Below are positions 53,932 to 63,384 of a DNA stretch of 64,000 bases, one piece after another; positions within the stretch are counted from its first letter, which is position 1, and each line of letters starts with the position of its first letter. The DNA lies in the NCBI GenBank assembly GCA_947652115.1, contig OX393566.1, forward strand, positions 13,436,651 to 13,500,650, given 5' to 3'. Position numbers and translations under genes: made by a program. Origin of the DNA: Blastomussa wellsi (Eukaryota; Cnidaria; Anthozoa; Scleractinia; Plerogyridae). The notes under the pieces were generated by a model. That model saw only the letters and a list, made by a program, of their open reading frames with translations, did not search any database and was not told where the DNA came from.

Positions 53932-55642
53932 AGCTGCGTCGGTTTTTTGCTCGCTGCGAGGATGGTGCGGGCGTTTTCGTCTTTCCGAAAACAGCGGAGC
54001 GGTCCGAGCTCCACCCCTTCGTCGTCGGCGGCTAGAATGTCGACCTGGAAAATCGGGCAACACCGGAAGCCGAAGTCCCCTGCTGCCCACTGCACTGCTT
54101 TTTCCCACTTGGTTGGGTCCTCGACGTTCGTTGGGGTGGGTCGCACGTGGACTCCAAAGATCCGGCCTGTTGTTGTGTGGCCGCCCCACGCGACGAAGAT
54201 GTGGCCTTGTGGTCTGTCCGCGAGAACAAGGCATCTGTCGAGGGTGGCGGCGAGGTTTTGCCACTGCTTGCTGGGCGGTTGGACCACAAAGAGAGCTTGT
54301 TCGTCGCCGTCGACAGAAACCTGCGCTAAGACTTTCTCGATGCAGGTGGAAGCTTTCTCGTTCGATAGTTCGGCGAGTGGGAGGCCGTAGAGAGTGGTTT
54401 CGATTCGAGTACAACCTCGGGCTTGCACGTCTGGGTGGCTGTCTGGTTGGGGCAGTCGGCGTATTCTGCCAGGTGCCCGCCAACAGGATCGCGGATTTCT
54501 CCTGCCTCGAAATTCGAAACGAGTTTGTTGTAGATCTTGTTTCGGGTGGTTGTGGTTTCTTCTGTGGTCTCGAGCCAGGTGCAGCAGTGCTCCCCGATGC
54601 TGGCGGTGTTGTCCAGGAGCAGGGGGGTGGTTTCTCCCATTGCGGCGGACAAACTCCCTGCCGTTTCGAACCCAAGGTGGGCCACAAGAGCTTTGCGATC
54701 CAAAGTGCCCGAAAAGTCTTGTGTGTAGTCGATGGAGTAGATATCGTAGCCGAAGCCCCCGACCAGACGATTTGCGAAAACCGGCAGCGCCTGGTGCAAC
54801 TCTTCCATTGGGACTTCGGAAACGTCGATTTTCGCCACGAAATAGCCGGCGATCTTTTCCTCGGGGTGTAGCAGAAACCAGCTTCTTTTTGCCCTGTGCC
54901 CGGTGTTTTTCTCGATTCTCTCGATGGTGGCGCGGATTGCGCTGTTTTCCGCTTTCCCTTGCCCCACTGTGTGGCCGATGTTTGTTGTGAAGCGTTTCCC
55001 CAGGACATTTTCCAAAGCTATTGCGATGTTTGCCACGACAGTTTTTGCCGCGCCTTGTGGGCCCTCGGTGCAGGAGATTTTTCCTCTCTTGTAGACGCAC
55101 TCCTCTCTGGAAAGATAGCCAAATGTGAAGACGTCGTCGGCGAAAGGCGGAAGACCAGCCAATGGCCGCAGATTCGTGCGGCCGAGGTTCCCTGCCAGAT
55201 AGTCGACCTTGGCGATGTCGGCCAGAAGATTGCTATCCCAGGCGTTTTCGAGTAGCAGGTGGTAGGCAACAGATTTCTCGCACCGCAGACCCATGCTGTC
55301 GAAGGTTTTTCTTGTCGCGTCGTTCGTCGCTGCAACGTCGTTTGCAGTGGGTGTTGCTGCAACTTCCTGTTTTTCTTCTTCGTCGTTTGCAGCGGGTGTT
55401 GCTGCAACGTCCTGTTTTTCTTCTTCGTCGTTTGCAGCGGGTGTTGCTGCAACGTCCTGTTTTTCTTCTTCGTCGTTTGCAGCGGGTGTTGCTGCAACGT
55501 CGTTTGCAGCGGAAGTCGCGTCGTCGACGTTCGTCGCTGCAACTTCGTCGTTTTTGGTCCCGGAGAAAAACAAAGCTACAATATTCGAAGGTTGCACAAC
55601 CACTGTTTCGTTGTCGAAATCCACTAGCGGTTGCGAAGACAT
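53931..55642 (-). pseudogene. Rep-like (rolling-circle initiator-like) protein, GC-rich, one frameshift
   Basis: From ATG 55642 the frame encodes an acidic N-terminus with four VAATPAANDEEEKQ repeats, then a long domain. Landmarks: GPQGAAKTVVANIAIALENV, YDIYSIDYTQDFSG, ETTTTRNKIYNKLVSNFEAG and IRDPVGGHLAEYADCPNQ. A single-base shift near 54440 moves the reading to a second frame, which continues with ARGCTRIETTLYGLPLAEL and FVVQPPSKQWQNLAATLDRC and ends in ILAASKKPTQL at the BEL junction. The trio D-x-x-x-x-D, R-N-K-x-Y-N-K and R-I-E recalls Rep_trans-type initiators of rolling-circle replication (which have R.DI..D, RLYDK and R.E). That resemblance is weak. The segment is visibly GC-richer than its surroundings. 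Other possibilities: an unknown mobile-element replicase. The long plus-strand ORFs here are shadows. Confidence 0.45.
55339..55510 (-). repeat. 45-bp in-frame tandem repeat in the Rep-like gene
   Basis: Units begin at GTTTGCAG near 55340, 55385, 55430 and 55475. On the minus strand each encodes 15 residues (VAATPAANDEEEKQD). The length is a multiple of three, so the frame is kept. Confidence 0.9.
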
Positions 55643-55654
55643 TTTTTTATTACT

Positions 55655-56385
55655 TCAAACAACGTATTTGTTCAATTGGGGGATTTTGGCAACCTGGTTT
55701 GATGTTTGTTTTGCTTGCGCCTTTGTTTGCACCTTTTGCATGCTTGCTGGAAAAGTGGTGCTCGCCAATATCGGAGACCATGCAAAGCTGCTTTGGGTGT
55801 TGGAGAAAAAAAATCCGCTGTTCTTGCATGCATGCGCGTTTGTACGAAATTTGGTTGCCGAAAATTTGGGTGCCGAAAATTTGGGTGCCGAAAAAAAAAA
55901 TGCGCTCTCCTTGCAGATTTTGGCAACCTGTTTGTTTTGTGCCCTGCAGAGAGGCACCTGCTGTCGGGCGTAACACCACCTTCGAAAAAACCAGCTCTTG
56001 TGCCAAACAAAGTGGTTTGTGGCAAGGCAAAAAATGGAAGAAAAAAGTTGCCGAAAATTTGGGTGCCGGAAAAAGAAATGCGCTCTCCTAATATACATCG
56101 AGGTGTCAACATTTGCCCGGATCTTTTCCATGATTTCCTCTGTCATGTTTTTGTTTCGCGCCCGGATCGCCCATTTTATAAAATGGCGTCCCATTTCCAC
56201 TCCCACCTCAGCTTCTGGTCCATGCATGAACCATGTAAGAGATTCATGGTATTTTTCTTCCGATTTGACAAACTGGGGATCGACTGGATCAAACAGTTTT
56301 AGAACGCTGGCTGGCGTCCCTCTTTTTCGCCTTGGTGGTGCGATGGGGCTGTAGGGTTTTGGAAGCAGATGTTCGGGCAGCCGCT
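55655..56385 (-). CDS. Unidentified ORF of the Rep-like cassette, ~45-residue conserved-looking core
   Basis: The minus-strand frame opens after a TAG near 56386. It reads PRRKRGTPASVLKLFDPVD, EEKYHESLTWFMHGPEAEV and GVEMGRHFIKWAIRARNKNM before a degenerate part. The second half (55650-56090) contains a short repeat (GGTGCCGAAAATTTG) and looks non-coding, so the gene may end or splice near 56090. I do not recognise the protein. It has the same strand as the Rep-like gene, 13 bases upstream of it. The ATG at 56227 is the first in frame, but the homogeneous frame begins before it. Confidence 0.35.
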
Positions 56386-56395
56386 ACAAGGCTTC

Positions 56396-56620
56396 CTAGG
56401 GTATGCTTTCGAAGAACGAATTCCGAATTTGTTCATTCCGGATTTGTTCATTCCGAATTCGTTCAAACAGTTTTTGTTCTAACAGTTTTTCAATGTCAAT
56501 TTCTTTCTGAATTTGTTCAAACAGTTTTTCAATGTCAATTTCCGCGAGGGCTTCTTCCATTTCCTGCAACGTCACTTGCTCAGCCATTTTTGTTTTGGTG
56601 CTTTTCTCTAATTGGGGCAT
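56396..56620 (-). CDS. Short coiled-coil ORF of the Rep-like cassette
   Basis: 74 residues, Glu/Ile/Leu-rich: VTLQEMEEALAEIDIEKLFE, then repeated QKEIDIEKLLEQ and RNEQIRN units (internal duplication at DNA level). It would form a helix bundle or coiled coil. The start could be the Met at 56620 or at 56587. No known family recognised. Confidence 0.35.
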   Translation of the reverse strand: MPQLEKSTKTKMAEQVTLQEMEEALAEIDIEKLFEQIQKEIDIEKLLEQKLFERIRNEQIRNEQIRNSFFESIP

Positions 56621-56641
56621 ATCTCTAATTGGGGCAAACCT

Positions 56642-56872
56642 CTAAATGCTTGATCTCTTGCCTCCGCATCGTCTGCATAGTCGGTAGTCAGTCAAAACCC
56701 CGATTCCGCAGCTGCGGAATGGCGCCGGCTGTTGCATTCCTTTTTTCTGTTGCCATTTGTGCTGATAACAATATTGCCCGCTGCACTTTTTGCCGCAGTT
56801 CTTTGGCCGGTTTCGAAGCAACCACTCGCAATTGTTTTCTCCGCGTTTTTGGGCTATTTTGGTCTCCGCCAC
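56642..56872 (-). CDS. Cysteine-rich zinc-ribbon-like ORF of the Rep-like cassette
   Basis: 76 residues with nine Cys and one His in ordered pairs: NNCEWLLRNRPKNCGKKCSG, QYCYQHKWQQKK, then RSCGIGVLTDYRLCRRCGG. The pattern CxxxxxxxxxxCGKxCxxxYCxxH followed by CG..CxxC suggests two zinc sites. Similar small Cys-rich proteins occur in mobile elements and large DNA viruses; function unknown. It lies upstream of the coiled-coil ORF on the same strand. An overlapping frame (56688-56942) is probably a shadow. Confidence 0.45.
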   Translation of the reverse strand: MAETKIAQKRGENNCEWLLRNRPKNCGKKCSGQYCYQHKWQQKKGMQQPAPFRSCGIGVLTDYRLCRRCGGKRSSI

Positions 56873-56912
56873 TTCTATCTAATTGTTTGAATGTGTCAAT
56901 GTTCTTCTGCCA

Positions 56913-57077
56913 AGTAGTGTTCAAGGAATGAGTCAAATACAACCGAGGAGCTCAAAAATTGTCACATTTTCGCTGAAGTGGAACAAGCGAGCAAAAGGCG
57001 AGCTTGTTCCACTTCAGCGAAAATGTGACATTTTTTTGGGGGCGAGGTGGTATTTGACTCATTCCTTGAACACTACT
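56913..57077. repeat. 165-base nested perfect hairpin at the cassette/BEL boundary
   Basis: Outer arms 56913-56940 and 57050-57077 are perfect 28-base complements (AGTAGTGTTCAAGGAATGAG...). Inner arms 56961-56988 and 57002-57029 are also perfect 28-base complements (GTCACATTTTCGCTGAAGTG...), with a 13-base loop. The spacers between inner and outer stems are unmatched apart from A/T runs. Confidence 0.93.
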
Positions 57078-57460
57078 CAAAAGGTCATCCATAAAGTTCC
57101 GGTACTTACAGCACAACTGCTAATCTGCGCACGGCCGTCTTTTCAGGGAACGGAGTCTAGCTACCGCTGTCATTCTGTTGTTTGGCAACCACGGATTCCC
57201 ATGCTTCCACAGCATTCCGACCTCGTAGTGGCCATCTACTAGGCGAACAGAACTGTTCAGCTTGTCTAAGGCTTCTCGATCCTGGACTGACATCCTTTTC
57301 CCACTACTGCTGATCGAATCAATGTTCTCGAAACCAAGAAACTGACTCATTTGCTGGTCTAACATCTCGCTGCCATACTTCATAAAGTTTACGTTTACTT
57401 TGTCAGTGTTGTCTAGTGTTGCCATTAAGTGGACCCATAATGGCCCACCCAAGTAGAGTA
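57078..57460 (-). pseudogene. BEL/Pao polyprotein, protease-RT linker
   Basis: The minus-strand frame contains LGFENIDSISSSGKRMSVQD, REALDKLNSSVRLVDGHYEV and GMLWKHGNPWLPNNRMTAVA, the well-conserved BEL linker that precedes the RT. It then reaches RLRSLKRRPCAD and a shifted frame. RT, RNase H and the first half of integrase should follow, but the hairpin and Rep-like cassette stand there instead. Strand and order agree with the integrase half at 53229-53931. Confidence 0.85.
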
Positions 57461-57527
57461 CGGAGGACTGGACATGCGCGAGGTTGAGGAGTAGCAGCGC
57501 CTAGGCCATGTAATTTTTAAGCATTTA

Positions 57528-58729
57528 ATGGCCGAATCTGTTGAAACTCCTATCAGCAAGAGAAGAAAAAGATCTTCAAACTCCTCTACAAACGATTCTC
57601 TGGACACAAAAAATCCTCGAAGTTCCCCGAATTACTCTGAGCAACACCACGTGTAAGGGGACGGCGAGCCGCCATTAGCAACGCAGAACATCATGCCGAG
57701 TGAAGATATCCAGGAGACACTCCACGAAATACTTGAAAAACTCGGGAAACTAGATATTATTTAGAGCTCAGTTAACAACCTTCGAGCTACCCTGCTGAAC
57801 TTAGAAATGAGAACCAAAACCCTAGAAGGTTTCCAGCTCCAGACAAGTAAAGACATCAACGACTTGTAAGAGAGCCTTGGCTTCACCTAAGATAAATACC
57901 AAACCAACGTTGCGAATGTGGACAAGAAGCAAGGAAATATCAGCCTCAAGATCGCAACCACTGAGGCAAAAAACAGAGAGCTTAGCGCAAAAATTAATGA
58001 CTTAGAAACAAAAAATTTGTACCTCGAGGCGTACTCCCGAAGGGAGAACAGTAAGTTTGAAAACATCAACGAATTCGAAGACGGCAGCGATAAAGAGGAA
58101 ACTGAACAAGCTTTTCATTCAACTAATTTATTCTGTTGTTTTCACATGACCAGGCACCAACCAATAGCGAAGCTCTATCTTTCTGTATATAAACAACACA
58201 CGACCCACAATTCCTTGATTCGCTCCGACGAAGGGCTAACGCTCGAAACGTCAGCTCTTGAATCTCTTTACGGTGGCCAATTGACATTATCAACCCAGTT
58301 GATAAAACCAAAATTACACTGAACAAGTCCTTCCTTTTTTATGGAAACCGAGCTCGGTTTTATGGACGCAAACAGTGTAGAAATACAAAGAGTCCACCGG
58401 TTGGGAAAAAGAAGGAGAATGATCCAAGACCTATCCTCGCTAGATTCGTAAGGTACAAGGACTGCGAGAAGATTCTATCGATGGGAAGTAGTCTTAAAGA
58501 CAGCAACTACAAAATGTACCAAGACCTACCGTACGAAATCGTCCAGAGGAGGAAACGGCTAATGGCTACTTTTAAGAAAGCCAAGGCAAATAAAATCCCC
58601 GCAGCTTTCAGCAAGGCTCAACGAAGCAAGACTTTAGCGATAATAATTTTCCGCAGTTGGGAAATCGAACTTTACCGCCATTTTCACACAGCAAACGAGA
58701 CTGGACAGCATATTCTGGTTAATGATTAA
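57528..58729 (+). pseudogene. L1/Tx1-type LINE ORF1 (Transposase_22-like), broken
   Basis: From ATG 57528 one frame holds a basic leader (ISKRRKRSSNSSTN) and a coiled coil (ILEKLGKLD, LEMRTKTLEGFQLQTSKD, ISLKIATTEAKNRELSAKIN). The RRM-like core start is YLEAYSRRENSKFENINEFE. At least four in-frame stops occur. A Penelope tail (58111-58317) interrupts it. After the insert come VEIQRVHRLGKK and, in the frame at 58481, KMYQDLPYEIVQRRKRLMAT, the C-terminal domain. ORF1 proteins bind RNA in the LINE particle. ORF2 does not follow: the reductase first exon begins 250 bases later. Confidence 0.8.
58111..58317 (+). mobile_element. Penelope tail insertion, 207 bp, with 10-bp target duplication
   Basis: ACTGAACAAG flanks the insert at 58101-58110 and 58318-58327. 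The insert starts CTTTTCATTCAACTAATTTA (the end of the GIY-YIG frame), holds a hammerhead-like core at 58221-58256 and ends GATAAAACCAAAATTAC. The interrupted LINE ORF1 resumes right after the duplication. Confidence 0.92.
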
Positions 58730-58976
58730 AATTACTTACCAACATCTGGTCCCATCGTACAATCGTCGTAAGTGTTCGTTACGCAACATCCGAAGATGAC
58801 ATTCTGTAGGTCGATGTTATTTTTTGCTGACCCGGTGTATTTTGCTGACCGATTCTGCTGACCAAATCTCTGCGAGCCTGCGAGGATTTCCTACACGAAT
58901 GATCTACGACCAGGGATGTAGATCTCATCTTGCTCTTCATTTAATTGATTGAACATTTTCAAATTGTACATGTAAG

Positions 58977-59091
58977 ATGAGCAATTTACCTGCTACTTAT
59001 GTTGAGGGATTTCATGATGTGGAAGCTGTTAAAAGAATGAAGTATCAGCCCTTAGGCAGCACAGGGATGGCCGTTTCCAAGTTAAGTTTTG
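58977..59091 (+). CDS. Aldo-keto reductase (L-galactose dehydrogenase-like), exon 1
   Basis: ATG 58977 opens SNLPATYVEGFHDVEAVKRM, then KYQPLGSTGMAVSKLSFG, ending in phase 1 at GTAAGG. KYQPLGSTGMAVSKLSFG is the first beta hairpin and strand of the AKR TIM barrel in the L-galactose/D-arabinose dehydrogenase group (typically RxLGxTGLxVSxxxFG). The ~20-residue leader is an animal-type extension. The enzyme would oxidise or reduce sugar lactol substrates with NAD(P). A LINE ORF1 remnant ends 250 bases upstream. Confidence 0.88.
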
Positions 59092-59823
59092 GTAAGGTAC
59101 AGTACAATACAGTCAAAATGTTTGATTGCTTCACAGAGAGACCATGATAGTTGAATAATCAGAGATTAGAGGAGTGCGTTCGACCTAAGTTGAATACTTG
59201 GATACCACCAGGAACAACAACAAAAACGATCTCTTTATTTGTACCAAAAAATGAGTTACAAATGCAAATAAATACATAAAAGCTTACAAATAGTTTATGG
59301 TACTGGCTGTCTGAAATAACCATAGAACTTAAAAGACCAGACAGCCAATATTTTTATAATGAATTAGAATAATCAAAACAGTCGGTACAAGACGATACAT
59401 AAAGTATGGAACAGTGAAGCTTGGCAGTGGCAACAGCAAGATTTAAACATTCACTGCTGTTTGTCAGCTTATGTCTCACTGCTGGGCAAAGAAGATAAGT
59501 GAGAGGCATTCTGTACCTCATTATAAAACTCCTTTTGGGGAAAGATTGCGTGACCAGACAAAGCTATGTCTGTCTGCATAGGTAATAACACTATCAGAGT
59601 GTTAATTTGACAGGATAAATTGGAATTTGTCCTTTATTTGAAAGGATTTTAATAAGCTTCAGAAATATTTCAATTTGTAAAGAAATTCTAGAAATTACTG
59701 CATATTGTTCATGCTGACTGTACATATTTATTCTGTACATTCATTCAGATAAACATTGATTTCCTCTGCAAAATTAAAGGCCACAATTTTCTGTGAATAA
59801 CAACAAATAACAACACAGCACAT

Positions 59824-60082
59824 ATAGAGTGGTAAAGTGTGACGTCACTTTTTGAAATCATGGGATTCATTAAGATCTTCAAAAAGTACATAATAAAGAA
59901 TACCTAATTGCCAAAACTCAGCATCTTATTTCAAATTTGGGAATATTGACCCTTTCATGATTCAGTGACTCCATACAAATCCTTGTAATTTTGTCTCTGT
60001 TCTAAACGGTTTAGAACAGAGACAAAATTACAAGGATTTCGTAAATTTAGTTTTTGTGACGTCATCAATTTACCACTCTATT
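59824..60082. repeat. Palindromic MITE with a 63-base inner hairpin
   Basis: The outer ends ATAGAGTGGTAAA...TGACGTCAC and GTGACGTCA...TTTACCACTCTAT are inverted. Inside, 59977-60007 and 60009-60039 are perfect 31-base complements (AAATCCTTGTAATTTTGTCT...) around a single G. Confidence 0.88.
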
Positions 60083-60087
60083 CAAAG

Positions 60088-60235
60088 AAGCAATGGCACA
60101 ATTGGTGAGAGCGCTCGCCTCCCACCAGTGTGGCCTGGGTTCGATTCCCGGGCCTTCCTCCGAGGGTTTTTCCCAGGATCCTCTGGTTTTCCTCCCTCCA
60201 CAAAAACCAGTACTTCTAAATTCCAATTCATTCGG
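60088..60235 (+). mobile_element. tRNA-derived SINE
   Basis: The tRNA-like head GGCACAATTGGTGAGAGCGC carries a B box GGTTCGATTCC at 60138-60148. It is followed by a body with TTCCTCCGAGGGTTTTTCCC and CTCTGGTTTTCCTCCC, a body type common in coral SINEs. The 168-codon ORF starting MAQLVRALAS is a by-product of the SINE head. Confidence 0.7.
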
Positions 60236-60244
60236 GAATCTGAG

Positions 60245-60967
60245 GGTCACAGGTTTGTTAGCAACCTTGTTCCCAAGGTCTCTCATCTTCCTGCCCTCCT
60301 GGAGTGAGAGAGGAGAGACCGTGGTTTGGTCTGGTCATGTGCCACCCAGAGTTTGGGTGGTGTCAAAATTGCTAACTGCGGTCAAGGTTGTGTATGGAAG
60401 GCCTTGGCCTCGCAAAGGCCACATCTACCATTTCAACCTCGTGAAAGACGATTTAAATAATTTCAAAGCAGTCAGGGCCATGATCACTGAAGTCAAAGAT
60501 GTATTGACATCACACTGTCTCAGAAGAGCGCGACGGAAAATGAAGGTTAAGAAAGGACATCTTTGTACTGCTGTGGTATTGGTTCGTCCACTGCGCTAGT
60601 TATACACTTAAGTTTTGTCGATGAGATATATATATTTTTTTTTACTTGATTGACCCCTCCCACATAGGGCTTTTCAGGGCCAATTTACATAGCTAATCAG
60701 GGTGAGATCGGACGTCAGCATGTAAAGGCGCTCATAGCAGCCGCTATCAGTCCATTCATGATCTCACCCGAACCCAAACCAGCAGAGCAGACCACAACAC
60801 CGGGAACTCCACGCCCTACTCTTTGCGATAAGTGTGTGGGTTCTTTAACGTCCCCTGCTGACCTGTAACATTAAAGATGCAGGAGACGGGACCTACGGTT
60901 TATCGTCCTTATCCGAGAAGACTAGAACATCTAACCATTTGCAGATTTTAGTTACAAAGGCAGCACA

Positions 60968-61008
<41 letters not shown>

Positions 61009-61910
61009 TCGAGACTTGAACCCGAGTCCTCCCGCACGGTAGTCCGGCGCTCTACCAACTGAGCTAACCGGTCGGCGGTCACAAATGTTGTTTACAAAAT
61101 TGTGACACCTCATCTGATATTTTTCATTAAGTTGTTATCTATTGTGTTGCATAAACATTCTGTTTACATGTATAGCCAATACTGTTTGAGAAAACCCTGT
61201 TCCTTTTTTTTTTTTTTCCTACGTTAGTGAATCAGCTGTTGGCAAAACAACTTGTGACACTTGTTGGCGAACAGTCATTGAAGATGATAATCATATTTAT
61301 ATTTCGCATGATGTCTTACTGCGAGGGGCTCACATATTTGCTGCCGGAAATTGAGTTTTAAATTTTTTCCTCCATGTTTATAAATATGGTTATGCTGCAA
61401 TTTCGATTCCTTCATTTGGACTTCTGATCTAATCTCCGATCAGAGCATCGTAAAATGACGGAATTCTCATATACCGGAAACACTCTTCAGAGACACCACT
61501 ATCAATTTTTTAGAGTAACAGCAAAGAAAGAAGATAAAATACGATTGACTTCAAGTATGCCATTGGTTGTACATAACATCCCAGCCTCAAAACAAGCACT
61601 TGCTAAACCTTTGGATTGACATTTGAATAAAGACTATCCAAGGACTTCGAGATGGCAGCAGTCTGAGGTGGCAGCTTCAACGATGACACCCATGCAATTG
61701 TATCGCGTGCGATACCCTCGCTTTGAAATTGACAAAGGACAACGCAACAAATTTCCTGACATTAGAATACCCCTCCCTAGTGTTCTCAATTGTCCAAGAG
61801 ACACATGACCAGACCAGACCAGACCAGGGTCTCTCCTCTCTCACTCTGGTAGGGTGGGAAGATGAGAGATCCTGGGAACGAGGTTGGTTTGTTAGTTATC
61901 AACTATCATT
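60245..61910. repeat. Inverted arms of a GTTCCCAGGGTCTCTC-type foldback
   Basis: The segment 60245-60345 (CTTGTTCCCAAGGTCTCTCA, GAGTGAGAGAGGAGAGACC) is mirrored at about 61795-61910 (GGTCTCTCCTCTCTCACTC, GAGATCCTGGGAACGAGG). The ~1.45 kb between them includes a SINE, so the foldback has been enlarged by insertion or the arms are two separate copies. Confidence 0.65.
60640..61078 (-). mobile_element. tRNA-derived SINE, ~440 bp
   Basis: On the minus strand it begins CCGACCGGTTAGCTCAGTTG, with a tRNA A-box region and B box GGTTCAAGTCT. The long body contains CTTCTCGGATAAGGACGATA, GTCCCGTCTCCTGCATCTTT and CCCACACACTTATCGCAAAG. It ends in A/T-rich sequence near 60640. It is a well-preserved full-length copy. 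Confidence 0.85.
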
Positions 61911-63238
61911 TGCTACCCTCGTTAACCCATTGACTCCTAAACCGGCTGTAACTGGCCATGACAGACCTTGACCTTTGTTCCGCTTCTGACGTCATCAGCT
62001 TTGACCAAAATAGCAATCCCATTTATCCCAGTTCTACAGAAGGGAAAGAGCTTTCCAATAATACCCAGATGATATTGATTGGGCCAATGGAGCTTGAAAA
62101 TAGGTATGCAGGAAAACGCTTAGAATTTTCCACCAAAAACTAGGAGGAAAATTTCCCTCACCTACCCTTGGGTACTCCATGTTGAGTATTTCCCATCTCA
62201 ATGATGCTTTCGTGGCAATTCTTGAACTGAAAGCAAGCCCAGTAAAAGGCCAACAAAAGCATAAAAAAGATACAAGGAAAGGAGAAAGGAAAAGCAAAAA
62301 ATAAAAATAAAGAAATTGAAAAGCCTAAAGACGTGGGTCACTTTCTCGTCCAAAAGCTTTGGTTTGATTTGTGCACATGCCCGAGCTAAAATATCGTTAA
62401 ATGCGATACTAGTGAAAAACCTGGCATGCCTTCATTTTGCATATGTATTTTGGAGAAATTTGAAGCATATTTAGACTATAACTGACTAGAAAATGTTCAA
62501 AATGTCTAAAAACAGGTTTTTTTCAAAAATCTCCAGGAGTCAATGGGTTAAACAAAGGAGATTTGATTTTTGATTTGATGTAAATTAAGTGGACCAAAGT
62601 GGCTCTGAATTCTGTAGTTGCTCTGCAATGGCTAAGCTGCAGAAAGCAATCTTTGCAGGAATATTGACAATATTGTCCTCATGTCAAGTGCTTTGCTTGT
62701 TTACTACGAATCAACTCACAGTTTCCACTGGTTTTACAATGTTTGGTCCCTGACAAGAACTCTGCTTCCCTACACAATAACCCTGTAGTGTTTTTATGTC
62801 ATGTCCAGTATCATGTAAACTGCCTTTTTCTGAATCAGTCTTCATGGTATTTAATTTCTGTTATTTTAAGTTTGTTTCCTAACTACTCTTCATCCCTGTT
62901 TTCTTCTGAGAATTCCTCTGGTGTTTGATCCTGCCAACGTCCAACGCAACACAATGTTACATGTGGCAGGAATACCCTTCATTGGTAATATTTCAGACAG
63001 TTCAACTTAAATTGTAAGAGTGGGCCTTCCATTTAAGGAGAACTTGCATCTTATTTGTTTATAATATAAAAAAAATTATGATGATACAACGCATTTTATC
63101 TCAAATGAATTTACACCCTGCAAGCAGTGCTTTCCTCTACGCTACACCGAGAGTGTAAGCAATAGATCAACAAACCACTGCTTGTAGGGTACTAAAATTC
63201 ATTTTAATAAATCATTATTGTTTTGCTGTTAACGACAG

Positions 63239-63384
63239 GAGCATCATCTCTTGGGAGTGTTTTCAGAGAAACTTGTGACTTAGAATCAATACAAGTTGTC
63301 CATCATGCAGTTAGGAGTGGTATTAACTACATTGATTCTGCCCCCTGGTATGGTCATGGCAAATCAGAGATTGTTTTGGGCAAG
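63239..63384 (+). CDS. Aldo-keto reductase (L-galactose dehydrogenase-like), exon 2
   Basis: Follows GTTAACGACAG, completes a Gly codon and encodes ASSLGSVFRETCDLESIQVV, HHAVRSGINYIDSAPWYGHG and KSEIVLGK, ending in phase 0 at GTTTGT. YIDSAPWYG carries the catalytic Asp and Tyr of the AKR tetrad (D..Y); the Lys and His lie in exons beyond the window. GxSxLGxVF is characteristic of L-galactose dehydrogenases. Confidence 0.92.

Larger units (their letters stand above)
59092..63238 (+). other. Intron 1 of the aldo-keto reductase gene
   Basis: A 4.1-kb intron carrying a nested palindromic MITE (59824-60082), a plus-strand SINE (60088-60235), inverted MITE-like arms (60245-60345 and 61795-61910) and a minus-strand SINE (60640-61078). 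From 61920 to 63238 only AT-rich sequence was seen. Confidence 0.7.

Noticed and set aside
53846..54990. Long plus-strand ORFs of 341 and 198 codons
   Set aside because: They lie opposite the Rep-like gene, have the Arg/Ser/Val-rich makeup of antisense GC-rich frames, and show no domain.
53710..55008. 432-codon minus-strand ORF
   Set aside because: Its last ~90 codons are real BEL integrase, but the rest is an off-frame reading of the Rep-like gene; it is not one protein.
55162..56302. Plus-strand ORFs of 309, 226 and 198 codons
   Set aside because: Antisense shadows of the Rep-like N-terminus and its 45-bp repeat; no recognisable motifs.
60093..60599. 168-codon ORF starting MAQLVRALAS
   Set aside because: The N-terminus is the translated tRNA-like head of a SINE, a common false ORF; the rest has no recognisable domain.
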